A model generated the notes under the pieces. It saw nothing but the letters and a program-made list of their open reading frames with translations. It did not search any database and was not told where the DNA came from. A DNA stretch of 64,000 nt from Marchantia polymorpha subsp. ruderalis (lineage: Eukaryota; Streptophyta; Marchantiopsida; Marchantiales; Marchantiaceae): contig AP031353.1 in the NCBI GenBank assembly GCA_037833965.1, forward strand, positions 4,156,501-4,220,500, in the 5' to 3' direction. Of this stretch, positions 49,175 through 61,859 are shown one piece after another. A program made the position numbers and the translations under genes. Numbering within the stretch: position 1 is the first letter of the stretch; each line of letters begins with the position of its first letter.

Positions 49175-52100
49175 TTTGAAAATAAAAAAAATATTTGCTC
49201 AATATTATTTTTTACAATATAAGCTCAATATTATAATTAACATAACTTTAAAAGCTCTAAAAACATCAATATGCATTTTTAAAAATTTTGACACTTGCAT
49301 GCATGTAAATTTTTTCTATGTGCTAATTTATATAAATAAAAAAATGGTGCATTGTTATTTATTGAAGCAGTAAATATCAATACAAATTTTATTATCTACA
49401 AATGTGATGTGTTGAAACATTACAATTCTATTTATTATTGTACATCAACATGAAAGTATGTTTAATATTTGTAGTCGAAATAATTGTAAAATGAATTAAT
49501 GTGTTGAATTTGTTGAAAATGAAAAGCTTGTAATTTAATTATAAAAAACTAATGTATTAAATTTAATATATACTTGGAATAATTCATTTCTTGACTTGAC
49601 ACTTGAAAATCAGGTCCATGTATAGTTGTAGTCACAACATCAAAAAACATGCACTATGCAAGGTCAAGAGTATCATGATTTTATTCTTACGAGGTTTGCC
49701 TATATGTATTCATTAAACTCATATTCAAGATTTACGTCGCATGAATTAACACATTTATAAAGTGTTTTATGTACCAAAATGTACAAGGAATACTCTGTTC
49801 TACGTGTGATACAAACAATAGTTCTTGTTCTTATCAATCATAGATACTTTGCAACGGTTCAGCGTTGTCCAAATTGCGTATGTTATGAGAAAGAGTGAGA
49901 GGCAATAGAAGTAATGTAATTAGGCAATGCGAGATATTCGGAATCCGCCAATAGAAATCTCTAAAATTCTTTACATCAGACAGTGCGACTCCAATTTAGA
50001 TGTCAATGTAGCCTACAGGCCAATCTGGCCCATACTCCAAAATTGTATGGGATTCCATGAGCAGATCGAGGTCTCTCCTCAGACATATCATTTAGTGGAC
50101 AGCAGATGTGCACCAACCGCTGATACTAGGGCAAAAACCTAACAGGTTTTATGTGCAACATCTAAACATTTAATTGAATTACATGTTTCAAAAGCTCCAA
50201 AGTAAAAAAAAACTATCTGGATGATGTGCACTTCTTAGGATGTTCAATGCGTTTGGTTTTTAGTGTTTCAAGATTGGAGATTTTGTGTTTTTTTATTGTT
50301 TTGAAATTGGAGATAGTGTGCTTCATTTTTATAATTTCAAAATTGCAGAAGACATAATAGATATTTTAATTCTAAAGTGAATCGTTTTTTTTGTTTTTTA
50401 TCTTCAAATTTTTATGAGACAACAATGAAAATTGAGACGGAAGTGATAGATTAGTAAGAATGAAATATAGATAATTTATTGTCTTAATAATGTAACTAAA
50501 TAAAATTATATAAATTCAAACTGTTAATTTAGATTTGTGTTTCAAGGTGGAATATAATTCACAATATTCATTTCCTCCTTCAAACCTGAGCATGCAAGCA
50601 CTGAAATACAAATGCCTCAAGAATTGGGGCACGAGAAGCATTGGAAACGTTGAAGCATTGGAAACGTAGGGTTGAGACTTCAAAGTTTGTAGTCATACAG
50701 ATTCAATGCAAAGATGAAAGAACAATTATTTATATGAATAGATCGATAAGAAGAATACATGGTGTATATATTTACAAACATGAATAGTTGCATGGGTCAT
50801 CAGTGCAAAACATTTGTTGTGATTTCAATTTAAGACCTTATAGTCAAAAATTATAGTTTGTTAATTTCAAAAACTTAAAACAATGCATACAGAATAAATT
50901 AACATCCATCAAAGAATATGATAAACTCAAATTTTATAATATAATCTAAATCATGATTCATTCATAAACTCGAGAGCAATTTTGTTTCATTATTAGAATC
51001 AAAAACTTCCAAGTCATGAAGCAAAAAAATTTTACATATCATTCATATCAATTGTAACAATTAGTGATTGAATATTTAATAGATTTAAAATTTAATATGA
51101 TAATATTTATAATTATATATACATAATTAAATCAGCACATGTTTTTTTTATCATATGCATTATAATTATAACATAATTCAGAAAAAAAAATATATATATG
51201 TTAAATAAAATAAAATATCAATTTTATATTTAATTATAAAAAATTTATTTTAAAAAGTATTTAAATATTAATTTCTATTATTTGAAATTATGAAATATAT
51301 TTTTGTAAATAAGAAAAAATGGAAAAAAATATTTTGCATGTAATTTAAAAAACTTAAAATAATAAATTTATCTTTAAATATACTATTAATTATAAAAATA
51401 TATAAAAGCTGTAAAATTGTTTTTTTCAAAGTATATATATAAAAAGTGAAAATACCATACTTTTAAAAAATCCATCATATTCAGATGTTATAATAATATT
51501 TATTCCTTGATGTAATGTTATGAATATGAAAAAACTGTTTTTCAGATTGATTTATAATGTTTAAGATATTAAGTTGAATGTTTGTTTCACATAAATTAAA
51601 TTTTAAAGTATTTCACCCAATAAATTATTTTCAATTTTTAATATGAAAAAATAGTTTTTCGTTTTTTGCACAAAAATATTTTTATATTTATCATATTTTA
51701 AAAATATATTCAATTTACAGAAATATTTATTTAAAAAAATTAAAATTTTATTTTTCATTCTTTTATATCATATTTTTAAATTATTTTTTAGCTAAATTGA
51801 AATTCTTCTAAATATTAAATCTTTCATTCTATATAATTAAAAGTTGTAATCCAGATATATATAATCTTTTGATTACAACTATGAAAATAAAGTTTTTTTG
51901 TGATTATGTTTTGATCATCTCAATTGTTTGTAGTATCTCTTGTTTATTGGTTCCAAAGTGTTTGTAAAATTTAGAGTATGATACACATTTTAAAAATAAA
52001 TTGACATTTATATCTTTATTGCTGGATGTAAGATAGTTGATTTATTTATTTTTATATATAAGTGTCTATTATGAAGATAGTATGATTGATTTGGATTAAT

Positions 52101-54219
52101 CGGTGTATACTGCATAGAGTAATATTCAATTGTTTCAAATCTGATATTTTTCATTGTTTATCTCCTATAGTTAGAGTGATTAATATTATGAGGATATTAT
52201 CAAAATAATATTATCATATAATAGTCAAAATGACATTTATTACTTGTGACTATGATCTTTAATTATATGAATGATAAATTGAAAGAACTCAAAAATGATG
52301 ATTCAAAATTTACATTTGAAATCAAAGATTTCAGTGTATTATGATATGTGATTGTGATTTTCATTTTAAAGATATGTTTTACATTCATTTGTTTAAGAAT
52401 GTTGTAAGATAAAATTCATTATTTTCAATGTATAATAAAAAATGTTAAACAATTCCAAAATGTTGTTAAAAAATATAAGACATGATGAAATTTCATTAAT
52501 GTGCACAAGTTGATGGAACAAAGTCTTGTCTATTTTGACAGAACTAATGATCCAATACTTTTATATTTTATGTTCTAAACTTTAATGTTAGTAGTTAACT
52601 CACATCATGTTTAAGTTAGTGTTCATTCTGTTAATAGGAATGAACTTTGTTTGTTCTATATACATAAGCTGATTGTTATTTTATGTAACAAAAATTTATA
52701 ATTTCATAAAGAACGTACTTGTGTTTTTAGTAAAGTACACTCATTGAAATAAATCATGTAATTTTTTTGTTCGATTCTCCATTTTCATTTTATGTCATGC
52801 AAATTCCTAACAATTTGTTTTAGAGCTTTGCGTTGCAAGGATAGTCTTCATGCTTAAGCTGGTGTTGAAAAATGATTTTTAAAGATGTGTTTAAGTGTTT
52901 GTTAAATAATGCATGACAGAAAAGAATTAGTTACATTTTCATGATGTTTTCAATCAAAATCAAAATATGCACAAAACACTATTATTGTCAATCAAAAAAA
53001 TTTATAGGTTTGAATTGATTGTAAATGACCTTTGTGAATTATTAGTTTTTATGTACGAAAACTAGCTAAAAACGAGAGAATATATAATAATAAAAATTCA
53101 AACGTTCATTCTTAGAAAAAAATCTTTTTATATATGATAAAGTGAGTTTTCATTTGTGATGGGTATGCTACGTAAAAAGTTATTATCATATTAAAAAATA
53201 AAAATAATAATGATGGCAGAAGCAAGAAAAAAGAGCTTGGAGTATTGACGCTTTTACATGAAGATGAATCTATTTTAGATATTTTGGTGAAGTTTGAATT
53301 GGGAGATAAATTGAGTAAGAAGATGAGTATTGGACTTACGACAAGGATAGTATGATAGAGGTTTAATCTAGAAAACTTTGTTACTCTATGCAGATGTTTA
53401 ATATACATAAGGTTTGAACAAAGACAAATTACAAAACAATTAATAAGAAGTTAAATTAGATTGTTGTTACTCCATTTTATGACTTTAAGGAGCAAGATGA
53501 AAATGCCAACGACAAATGTAACTAGATAGATTATGAAAACATGAAGCACATATTTAAAAAATGTACTATCAAAAGACGGGATCATGCAACTTTCTTCTTA
53601 CCAACAAGAAACATATTTCAAATAAATGTTTTTTAAACTTGAAACATCATTTGTTTTTAAATAAAATACATGATGTGTAGATACTATGCAATAGCTCTTA
53701 TGATGATTTTTACTACTGAATGTACTACTTAAGACTTGAGAACAAATTAGTTTTTAAGTCTCATTTAGCAAATCTCACAAAAAACTTGAAAGTTACATTT
53801 GCAACATACTTTTCATGATTAATAATGTCAAAAAAGAATTTTTCGTATTTATTTTTAAGATATGCGGTCAATGCGTAAGTTGGCAATTTTAATTATAAAA
53901 ACGTGATTGATTATGATATTATGAATTTGCCAAAGTTTTTGCAAAAAGAGCGATTTATTTCATGAGATATCTATTATCAAATTACATACAGTTTCATCTT
54001 GCTTAAAGAAGCAAAAACGTCATCATTATGAGTTCACATTACCAGAAGAGCTATAACTTTAGTAGCACATGTGATTACTATAAAGTACAAAGTTCTAAGA
54101 GACTTTATGAAATGTAGATCATGCCTTTTTGGATGATATGCATATCAAAAGAACTACAGGAGATGAAAATGATCAGATTATGGATTAGAATGATTGTTGA
54201 AAGTTTTTAAAGATGAGAT

Positions 54220-54415
54220 GGGCTAGTTATAACTCACTTAGAGCTAATTAGCCCCCGCCCTACTAAACGCAATTCTTTGATTGGTGGAAGATACTATTTA
54301 GAAATAGTTGCTATATTCACATGAATACTTAAACCTTGCATCGACCAATCAGAGAATAGCCCTAAGTAGCCTAGTAGAGTGAGGGCTAATTAGCCCTAAG
54401 TGAGGGCTAACTAGT
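54220..54415. mobile_element. MITE-like element with long imperfect terminal inverted repeats
   Basis: The left end (CTAGTTATAACTCACTTAG, then GCTAATTAGCCC, CCTACTA and TTTGATTGGT) is mirrored by the complement of the right end (ACTAGTTAGCCCTCACTTAG, GCTAATTAGCCC, CTACTAG, TCTGATTGGTCGA). The inverted repeats are about 70-80 bp each around an AT-rich centre of about 50 bp. No transposase is present. I could not fix an unambiguous target duplication. Confidence 0.7.
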
Positions 54416-55719
54416 CGCTTGCTTAAAGAATCATATCAAATATTCATATAAGTACACTATGAAGGTGGAAGAAAGTTCGCTTTTACTTATTGGAGTAAGA
54501 GTCTACATATAGAATAAATGAGTTTGTCATTTCTTTGGATGGTATGGACAAAAATCAGATATCATCAAGATGGATGTGATTTAGAGTATGAGAAAAGTTT
54601 GCACTTTTTTTTATAAACTTGAGATTGTTTTTGCATGTTGTGGTATTTTATCATAGATGGATACCTCATTTTGCTCATATAGATGAGACAGTATATGATA
54701 TCATATGTCAATTTATTGAACATGCACTTTTGATCAAATAATTGATATATTAAATATTAATAGCAAATTGAATCCAATTGATGCATTGATCAATATTATA
54801 TCTTCAAAAAGTTTAAGCAAATATTAAAATAATATGCAAAATAGTTATATAAAATACACAAGTAAAATTTATTACAATTTGATATATATATGATTTACTA
54901 TATCATATTTTGACTACGACTGTAGTTTATATACATAAGTTTGTCCATAAATTATAACAGAAACATAACTTTTTTCTAATGAAATTTCCCATAGAATGAT
55001 CATATGATTCATCATCATTTGAAGATTACAGATTTCAGAATTCGATTCAATGATAGAATTGTTAGCCTTATTTTTGAATTCACGTTAGTGCTACTCTAGT
55101 TAGTATAACCAGGGTTAGTCTATCTAGGGGTATGTAAGAGCTCGTCTAGTCGTATCTCTACATGACACAAACGTAGGGTTTCATAAATTATATTAAAAAA
55201 ATTTGGTGTCCGTAGCGTCGCCATAAACGTAAACCACTGATATTTTTCCTGCTTTCACTCTTTACATTTACCTCATGAAAATTCCCAACATTTATTTCTA
55301 CATATATGACATATGATAATGCTATGGTATTAGATTTCATTACCTTATTTATGTCTTGTTGTTTGAAATGAACTCAAACCATACACCAACAAAAAAAAAT
55401 ATATATATTCAGAAAAAATAATTATGAGTATGAAATTGTAGTTATTTTGTATCAGTGAAATCCTAACATACGTTGTTTCTTAATCTTGTTAATATGATGT
55501 ACATAGAGGTTTGATAGTTGTAAGTATTTCAAGATTAGTTTGTCAACTTAAATTTCTTGAGCGCTTGGAGAAGACTATGTAAGGTATGTGGACAAGATGC
55601 AACTCTAGGCTCGCTTGGGTGCGTGTCCACTTCACTCCTTGACATAATTTTTGAGTTGTAAGATGCCCTAGAGTGAAGGAAGGCTTCGTGGATATTAATA
55701 TTCAGATAATAATACGGAT

Positions 55720-57200
55720 ATGGATATGAAGATATTAAATTGTATGAGGCAACATGATTACCAGACCTTGAGTAGACGAGACTGCGCATTTATGGGACAA
55801 AGCAACAAGAATCTAACCTTTCACGATTTACTAAAGAAAGACACACTTACAAAACCAAGACACAACAGAAATGATGCTCGAAATGAAGATGTGGATGAGT
55901 ATGCGGAGTATGCCCACAATGATCAGGCCATGTTTTGCGGCAAGGTGATCCAGGGCACGGGAAAAGATTTTTGCCTCGCTAGGAATCCATCCAATTCAAT
56001 CAACGCCTCGTTTCGTTGGACTCACTTTTCTTGCGTCCGATGTCCATGTCAGGACGACAGAAAAAGAAAGATATGCGCAGCAGCAGCAGCATCAGAATCG
56101 CGTTTCTCTTTCCTCGCGTTCGTCTTTTAGACTTATTTGCAGCCACCAAATTGGTTCCACGGATCTGTACGGCTTGAAATAATCTAGAGAAAAGAATACT
56201 GTAAAGAAGCTCATCCCATGAAATCCAGCACGAACCGGGCCATAGCTGCAACAGAAACCCAGGATTCGGATCTGACCGACTCTCCGGGACGGATTTCGAC
56301 CAAAAAGTCAAGGAACCAGGCTGGTTTCCATGGCCATGGCCGGTAAAAAGAGGAGCAGATGACAGAAATCGGGAGAAGGAGAAGTCGAAAATCAAGCACG
56401 AAGCAATTGAAATAAAGAAAAGTGTCGGCAAGTCAGTGGATTGACGATTGCAGCCACACGGATGGAGCGATTGATGCAAGGCAAGGCAAGGCAAGGCATG
56501 GCGAGGAAAGGAAAGTCGAGAGGATAGGAGAGTTATGTAGAGACGGGGGAGGGCGGGGCCGTCCGTTATGCTGCAACACGTGCATGGGGGGCGATGATGG
56601 AGCTGAGCTGGGACTGTGACATGCAAACAAAAAGGAACAGAGCAAAAGAGATAGCGAGATCTGGTACTAGATACTCCCCATCATGATTGCTCGAGTGTTG
56701 CATGATGCCCACGGTATTACAAAACCCCCTTGCGTCCCACCTCATTCACCAGCTAGTGAGTGAGTGAGTGACCAAGCCAGCAAGCCAGCCCCTCGCCATC
56801 TCCCTTCGCAGCACTCGCTCTCTCCCGTTTCGTCCATTCCGTTAAGAATCGGGGCCCTGGCAACTAACTAATTATTGCTATTTCCGGTATAATCCTTCTT
56901 CTTCTGGACGACTCGTCACTCCATCGACCTGGACATCTCTGCATGGCGTGCGGGCTCTGGGATCCCGTCCTCCTCTTCCTCAATTAGCAAGCGTTCATGA
57001 TTAGATTTATAGTTTATGGCTGGACCTGAGCTGTTTCGTGGTAGGAGGAGGAGGAGGAGGAGAGAGTTTTTGGGTGTGGCGGGTTATTAGCGTGCAAATA
57101 TGTGTGGGTTGTTTTGTTAGTACAGACTTCGATTGAGAGCAGCATGGTGAATGGGAATGGGGTGTCCGAGTAGACCTGTTTGTCAACTAGTGAGACCATG
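55720..57200. other. GC-richer stretch with weak ORFs
   Basis: A plus-strand frame of 136 codons (55720-56130) and a minus-strand frame of 208 codons (56000-56626) overlap each other. Neither shows a domain or biased composition that would decide between them. A GGCAA repeat lies near 56480-56497 and a GGA run near 57045-57062. Confidence 0.35.
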
Positions 57201-57297
57201 GAGATCGTTACCGATTCAATGCCTCGTGTAGGCCAGTTTGTTTTATGCGTGCCAGATTTAGGCCCATGGCTTCATCATCGTTCCGGAGGTGGAACAT

Positions 57298-57486
57298 GGC
57301 GGATGTCATCGAGCTGGCGCAGAGTCAAGTCGCGCTTACAGTAGTTGGTAGGAAAAGATTTTGCAGGATCTTCTCGCCCAGAAATATAGCCACTCATCAA
57401 CGGAGAGAATTTCCATTCCCTCGACCAGAGAAGACTTCTGTGATAGACCGGGCTCGGTCGCCCATTCTAGTTCTCGTGGTCTCATG
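57298..57486 (+). CDS. Small uncharacterised frame (about 62 codons), doubtful
   Basis: It starts at an ATG in good plant context (GAACATGGCGGAT) and reads MADVIELAQSQVALTVVGRK and on to a TGA. The composition is reasonable for a short protein or a first exon, but there is no family match and no supporting neighbour. Confidence 0.2.
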
Positions 57487-57499
57487 ACCACTTATGTCT

Positions 57500-59210
57500 C
57501 TCTCTCACTCTCTCTCTCTCTTGCTCATCATCCGAGTCGTGCTCCTCCCCTCTCGGTCCCCAGTAATAGTCCTCTTCCATTGCCGATCTTGCAAATCTCC
57601 CTCAACACGACCAATCCTTCCTCTCCTCCACCTCCATCTCGGTCATCATAACCTATGACTTACTGGGGTCAAGACAGTTGAATATTTGGTTCGGAGATGG
57701 TCTTTCGTGGGCCTGTCCGGCTTTTGACAGGTCCGTGCACGAGACTTTCATACAGCACGTATAGGTCCCCTTCTTTAATTGTGCCGATGGTGATGATATG
57801 CCCCCTGCCTCTCCATCCCTCTGAAGACTCTCGATCTTTTTATGCCTGCCCACACACATGCCCAGGGCGATAAAATTAGCAAGGTGTGCACTTTCTAACA
57901 AAAGTTGCAGTGCGCGGCTTCGATCCGAGTCTATCAATCCAGCTTTCTCTCTTTTTTTCTCTCTCTCTCTCTCTCGTACAAATCTTGCCGAGGGTACAAT
58001 ATTGTAAAAGTGCAAGTGAATGCACTGGGTGCATGTTCCAAATCTTTCTCGGTCACTGCAGTGTGTCCGACTGCATGAAACGAAAGACTTCGCTTCACGT
58101 CACTGCCAAGCCAAATCGGTAGACCGTGCAAAAGGGCAAACTCAGCAAGGGTCGCGAATTTTAATGGCAGGAGGTATGCTCGATCACACAAGATCGACCA
58201 TGGATTCATTATTGGACTTTACGCGTCATTATCCATGCGACAGCCTTGTTTTCTTGAACGGACCTCGACAACCTTGCAACTTTCTGGTTTCTGGCTCCAG
58301 GTTATATGTTAGGAGGATCGGATGTGTGATATGTAGACATGTTCGTGATGACATCATGCAGATTATTGCTCTTTTCACTGGTTCCGTTGGAATCCTCATC
58401 TCCTCGAGGGTACCTTGCCACTTTTTTCTCCGTTGTGCACTCTTGCCCTTCGATGTACTTTTTTGCCTCCATATTTTTATACTTTCGACCTTCCTCACTT
58501 CACGGAAATACGCAGAGACAATGAATTCAACTGACGCCGTGCACTTCCAGAGGTCTGCACCGTCCATGGTCATGACATGCGGATGGTGAGAGAAATGAAA
58601 AGTCGTGAACCAAAGATCAAGTGAGATGAACACAAATATATATATCCAGAAAAGGTTGAAACATCGTGACAATTGGCTCACACCCTTCAAGTGCATAGGC
58701 ACAACAAGCCATTAATTATAAATGATCAGATGATTCGAAGTATCTCCTCGAGCACAAAATCGGAGAGGGTCAGGAATCACTGTTGGTTGTCGTGGATGAT
58801 ATGACGGAAAATTGGCACACAATTGGCGTATCTTGAACCATCCAGAGGTATATTTCTCCGGCGCAGGCAGCCGGGCAGCACATGTCCTTGTAAGTCTACA
58901 TATTTACAGGAATCGATTCCTTGACGTTCCTTGACGTTCCTTGACGATGATTTCTAAATGGGGCTCGAGAGATTAGATGAGAAGTCCAGTGAGGGCAGAA
59001 GAACTGTTCCATCTAAAAGGAGCACAATCTAAACAGGAAGATGCAGTCCTTTCGAGGATACACGATACGCTGAGGTTCGCATCGCGAGTAATTGTAAGGA
59101 TGCTTCGGAGCAATATTTTATGGCCTTTTAATGGGGAAATAACTCGAATCGTAGGCTTGTGGAGGCCAGATGTTCGATGCACACGCTCGATTTGGTGATG
59201 TGGTGAGGAT
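57500..59210. other. No supported gene
   Basis: Frames up to 189 codons (58020-58589 plus, 58229-58702 minus) overlap on opposite strands and look like chance. It holds CT runs (57498-57521, 57950-57974) and a triple TTCCTTGACG repeat near 58917-58946. Confidence 0.35.
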
Positions 59211-59221
59211 GTGGTCAAACG

Positions 59222-59464
59222 TTGAAAACGGAAAATCTTGCTTTGCCACATGATCCGAGGAAAGATAGAGGATCCTCCACTGGAGGACAAAATGATACAA
59301 AGTTTGAGGAGAATGAAGAGCCGAGCAGGACAAGGTCGAGAGTCCGGCGACGGGGTAGCGATGGCGATTCAGCAGAACAGCTGTTGGATGACTCGGATCG
59401 AGAGCTGGTCATGGCTTGGAAGAATGGAAACTCCAAACGGACGAAGACTGTACCTAGGCAATAA
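59222..59464 (+). CDS. Small hydrophilic frame, doubtful
   Basis: About 80 codons without an ATG start, ending in a stop. The polar stretch (TGGQNDTKFEENEEPSRTRS, then DSAEQLLDDSDRELVMAWKN) reads like protein more than its neighbours do. It could be a terminal exon or chance; no partner exon was found. Confidence 0.2.
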   Translation: MKTENLALPHDPRKDRGSSTGGQNDTKFEENEEPSRTRSRVRRRGSDGDSAEQLLDDSDRELVMAWKNGNSKRTKTVPRQ

Positions 59465-60096
59465 ATCCTGCAGGACGATCATGGGATTCATGGGCAGTCG
59501 TCGTCGTCGTCGTCGTCCCTCCGTCGCTCGCTCGCTCGCTCTCTCGCTCAGCAGCGGCACTGATTGCATATCTTCGCACCAGGATCAGTGTTGACTGAAT
59601 TATGTTCAGAGTCTAGACGCACGCATTGAAAGTCTCACTCCAGATCTCAATCCTCTTTGGGCTGGGTGCCGTTCAAGACAAGCAGCACTCAGTGCATGTA
59701 TGACATAACGCCTAATTAATGATAACTAAGCAACATTCGTTTGAAGCTGAGCTTTCGTACAATACACCTACTCGATCGACCTCCCCCGCAATGTCATTAC
59801 TGTACACTTCTGCACTTACTGGCTGTGGCTACTTACTTACTGATACTTCCGTCGCACCGTGATTTGTTCCAGACTCCAGACCTCCTCCACTCGGTCCTCG
59901 GTACGCCAGTGACCGAGCGTACTCGAGTATAGGCGCTTTGTCTGTCAGTCAGTAGGTCTCAGCCTTGACACGGACGTTCACCCAGCTCTACGATCGATCG
60001 TACATACGTTTGCTCTGCTCGCTCTCCCTCCAGAACTCGAGAGCCCTTGTGACCTTTTTTTACTGCGTCAGTCGTAGTTCGTTCGTTTGCTGGACC

Positions 60097-60351
60097 GCAG
60101 GCAGGCAGGCAGGCAGGCAGGCAGGCTGGCTGACCGCTGGCTGGGGCCGAGAGGAATATCTCCAATCTGCAGAATCGAAAGGAAAGGAAAGGAAAGGAAA
60201 TGAATTGTATTGAATTGAATTGAATTGAAGTGAAGCAGCTCTCGAGTCAGAGCTGGACGGGTCAGTACGAATCAGATAAAGCTGCCGCCTGCTGCTGCTG
60301 CTGCAGCAGCAGCAGCAGCAGTTCGTTTGTGTTGACATTTACTCTCTGAGG

Positions 60352-60383
<32 letters not shown>
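60097..60383. repeat. Cluster of five different microsatellites
   Basis: (GCAG)n at 60097-60125, (GGAAA)n at 60176-60200, (TGAAT)n at 60201-60233, (CTG)5 followed directly by (CAG)6 at 60289-60321, and (GA)n at 60355-60383. The CTG/CAG pair is itself a perfect hairpin. No gene is supported here. Confidence 0.93.
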
Positions 60384-60387
<4 letters not shown>

Positions 60388-61284
60388 CAATCCACAACAG
60401 TCTGGTCTGGTCCTGTCTGGCGTGCTCTAGCCTAGTCTTGTCTTGTCTTGTCATGCTGTGCCAGGCTAGGCCATGGCATGGCATGCCACGCCGAGGGCTC
60501 GTTCGGGCACTTTTGATTATTGTGTGGGGACGGAGAGAGGCAGGCCAGGAGAGAGACGAGACGGAAAGCGCTGCTGCTGCTGCTGCTGCTGTGGGGGCCA
60601 AGCGAGAATCTTATTAAGCTTGTGCAAGGCGCGGTCCTGTCTCAAAAGCAGAGCAGGATTGTGGAGGCCTGGAGGCCTGGAGTCCTGGAGTCTGGCTCCG
60701 AGCTCGACCTAGCTAGCTAGCGTCTAGGGCCGCGCTCGAGTGCTGCTGGCACGAACGGACGATGATAGATGGGCAGCCATTCATTCAATCCTCTTGGCCT
60801 CAGCAAAAGCATCAACTGCAAATCCTCTTATCATCGACGCCCCGAGTCATACAGCCAAAAGGCATGCGAACCCCCGCCCCATCATCGATCGAGTCGTACA
60901 GCGAGGGATGAAATCTCCAAAACATCTTGTACTTTGCTGCTGCCGAAAGATTCCGCTCTACCAAAAGCAAAGCCAAAAATCCACATCGCTCTTTCCCCCG
61001 CTCTTCCCTCCCTCCATCTCTCCCTCGCTTGTCGTTGCAAGTGAGCGGATTTGATTCCCTTCCTACTCTCGTCCAACATGCTTTGCTCAACAGTCCGTTG
61101 TCTTCATTCTCGAGCCTGTCCCGACTCCAGGCTGCGCCAGGCCGGCCCACGACGACGTCGTCGTCGCTCGCTGAGCATCTCGCGAGCATGCCCGAAAGGC
61201 CCAACAGTTCCGCAGCTACGACCATAGCTCCGAGCGCGTTGCAGAAGATCGCAGCTAATGTAGGAGCGACGAAAAGCTAGCACG

Positions 61285-61755
61285 GCCTCGGAGACTCGGC
61301 CCGGATCGGAGTCACAGTCCTTCTGTTCGGCACGGATCAGACCCATGCACGCGATGCCGACCGGCAAATATCGGCAGGACATCTGAGGACATCTGAACAC
61401 ACACGAGCAATCCATCCATCCGTTCGTCCGTCCGTCTCGAGTCGGATCGGAGTCGGAGTCCTTCTGTTCGAAAACATCAGTAGGACATCTGATCACACAA
61501 GAGCAACCCATCCACCCATCCATCCATCCATCCATCAATCCGTCCGTCTGGACTCGGATCGGAGTCGGAGTCCTTCTGTTCGGCAATATCCGCAGGACAT
61601 CTGAACACACAAGAGAATTCCATCCATCCATCCATCAATCTGTCCGTCTGGACTCGGATCGAAGTCGGAGTCCTTCTGTTCGGTAATGTCGGCAGGGCAT
61701 CTGAACACACACGAGAAATCCATCCATACGTCCGTCCGTCTGTCCATCCGCGAAA
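61285..61755. repeat. Minisatellite of about 100-145 bp, four copies
   Basis: The block GATCGGAGTCGGAGTCCTTC (with minor changes) recurs at about 61302, 61446, 61556 and 61658. Each is followed by a TTCTGTTCG segment, CAGGACATCTGA, CACACA and a CATC run. On the minus strand several frames stay open through the repeats, giving DGWMDGWM and FRCPADI motifs. I regard this as repeat, not gene. Confidence 0.85.
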
Positions 61756-61859
61756 GACTGGCCTTTCCTGGATCTAACCCCAGTACCTACCCCAACTTCC
61801 ATCGCCGCTCTCTCTGTTCATTCCCCTCGACGGATATGAATTCATGACGGGGAAAGGTG

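Larger units (their letters stand above)
46501..55530. other. Large AT-rich intergenic block
   Basis: About 9 kb of strongly AT-rich DNA with frames no longer than about 100 codons and no family signature. It contains the hairpin near 49.15 kb, short duplicated segments near 49.1-49.4 kb and the MITE-like element at 54.2 kb. Confidence 0.6.

Noticed and set aside
58020-58702. Overlapping frames of 189 (plus) and 157 (minus) codons
   Set aside because: Two similar-length frames on opposite strands with no domain; consistent with chance in moderate-GC DNA.
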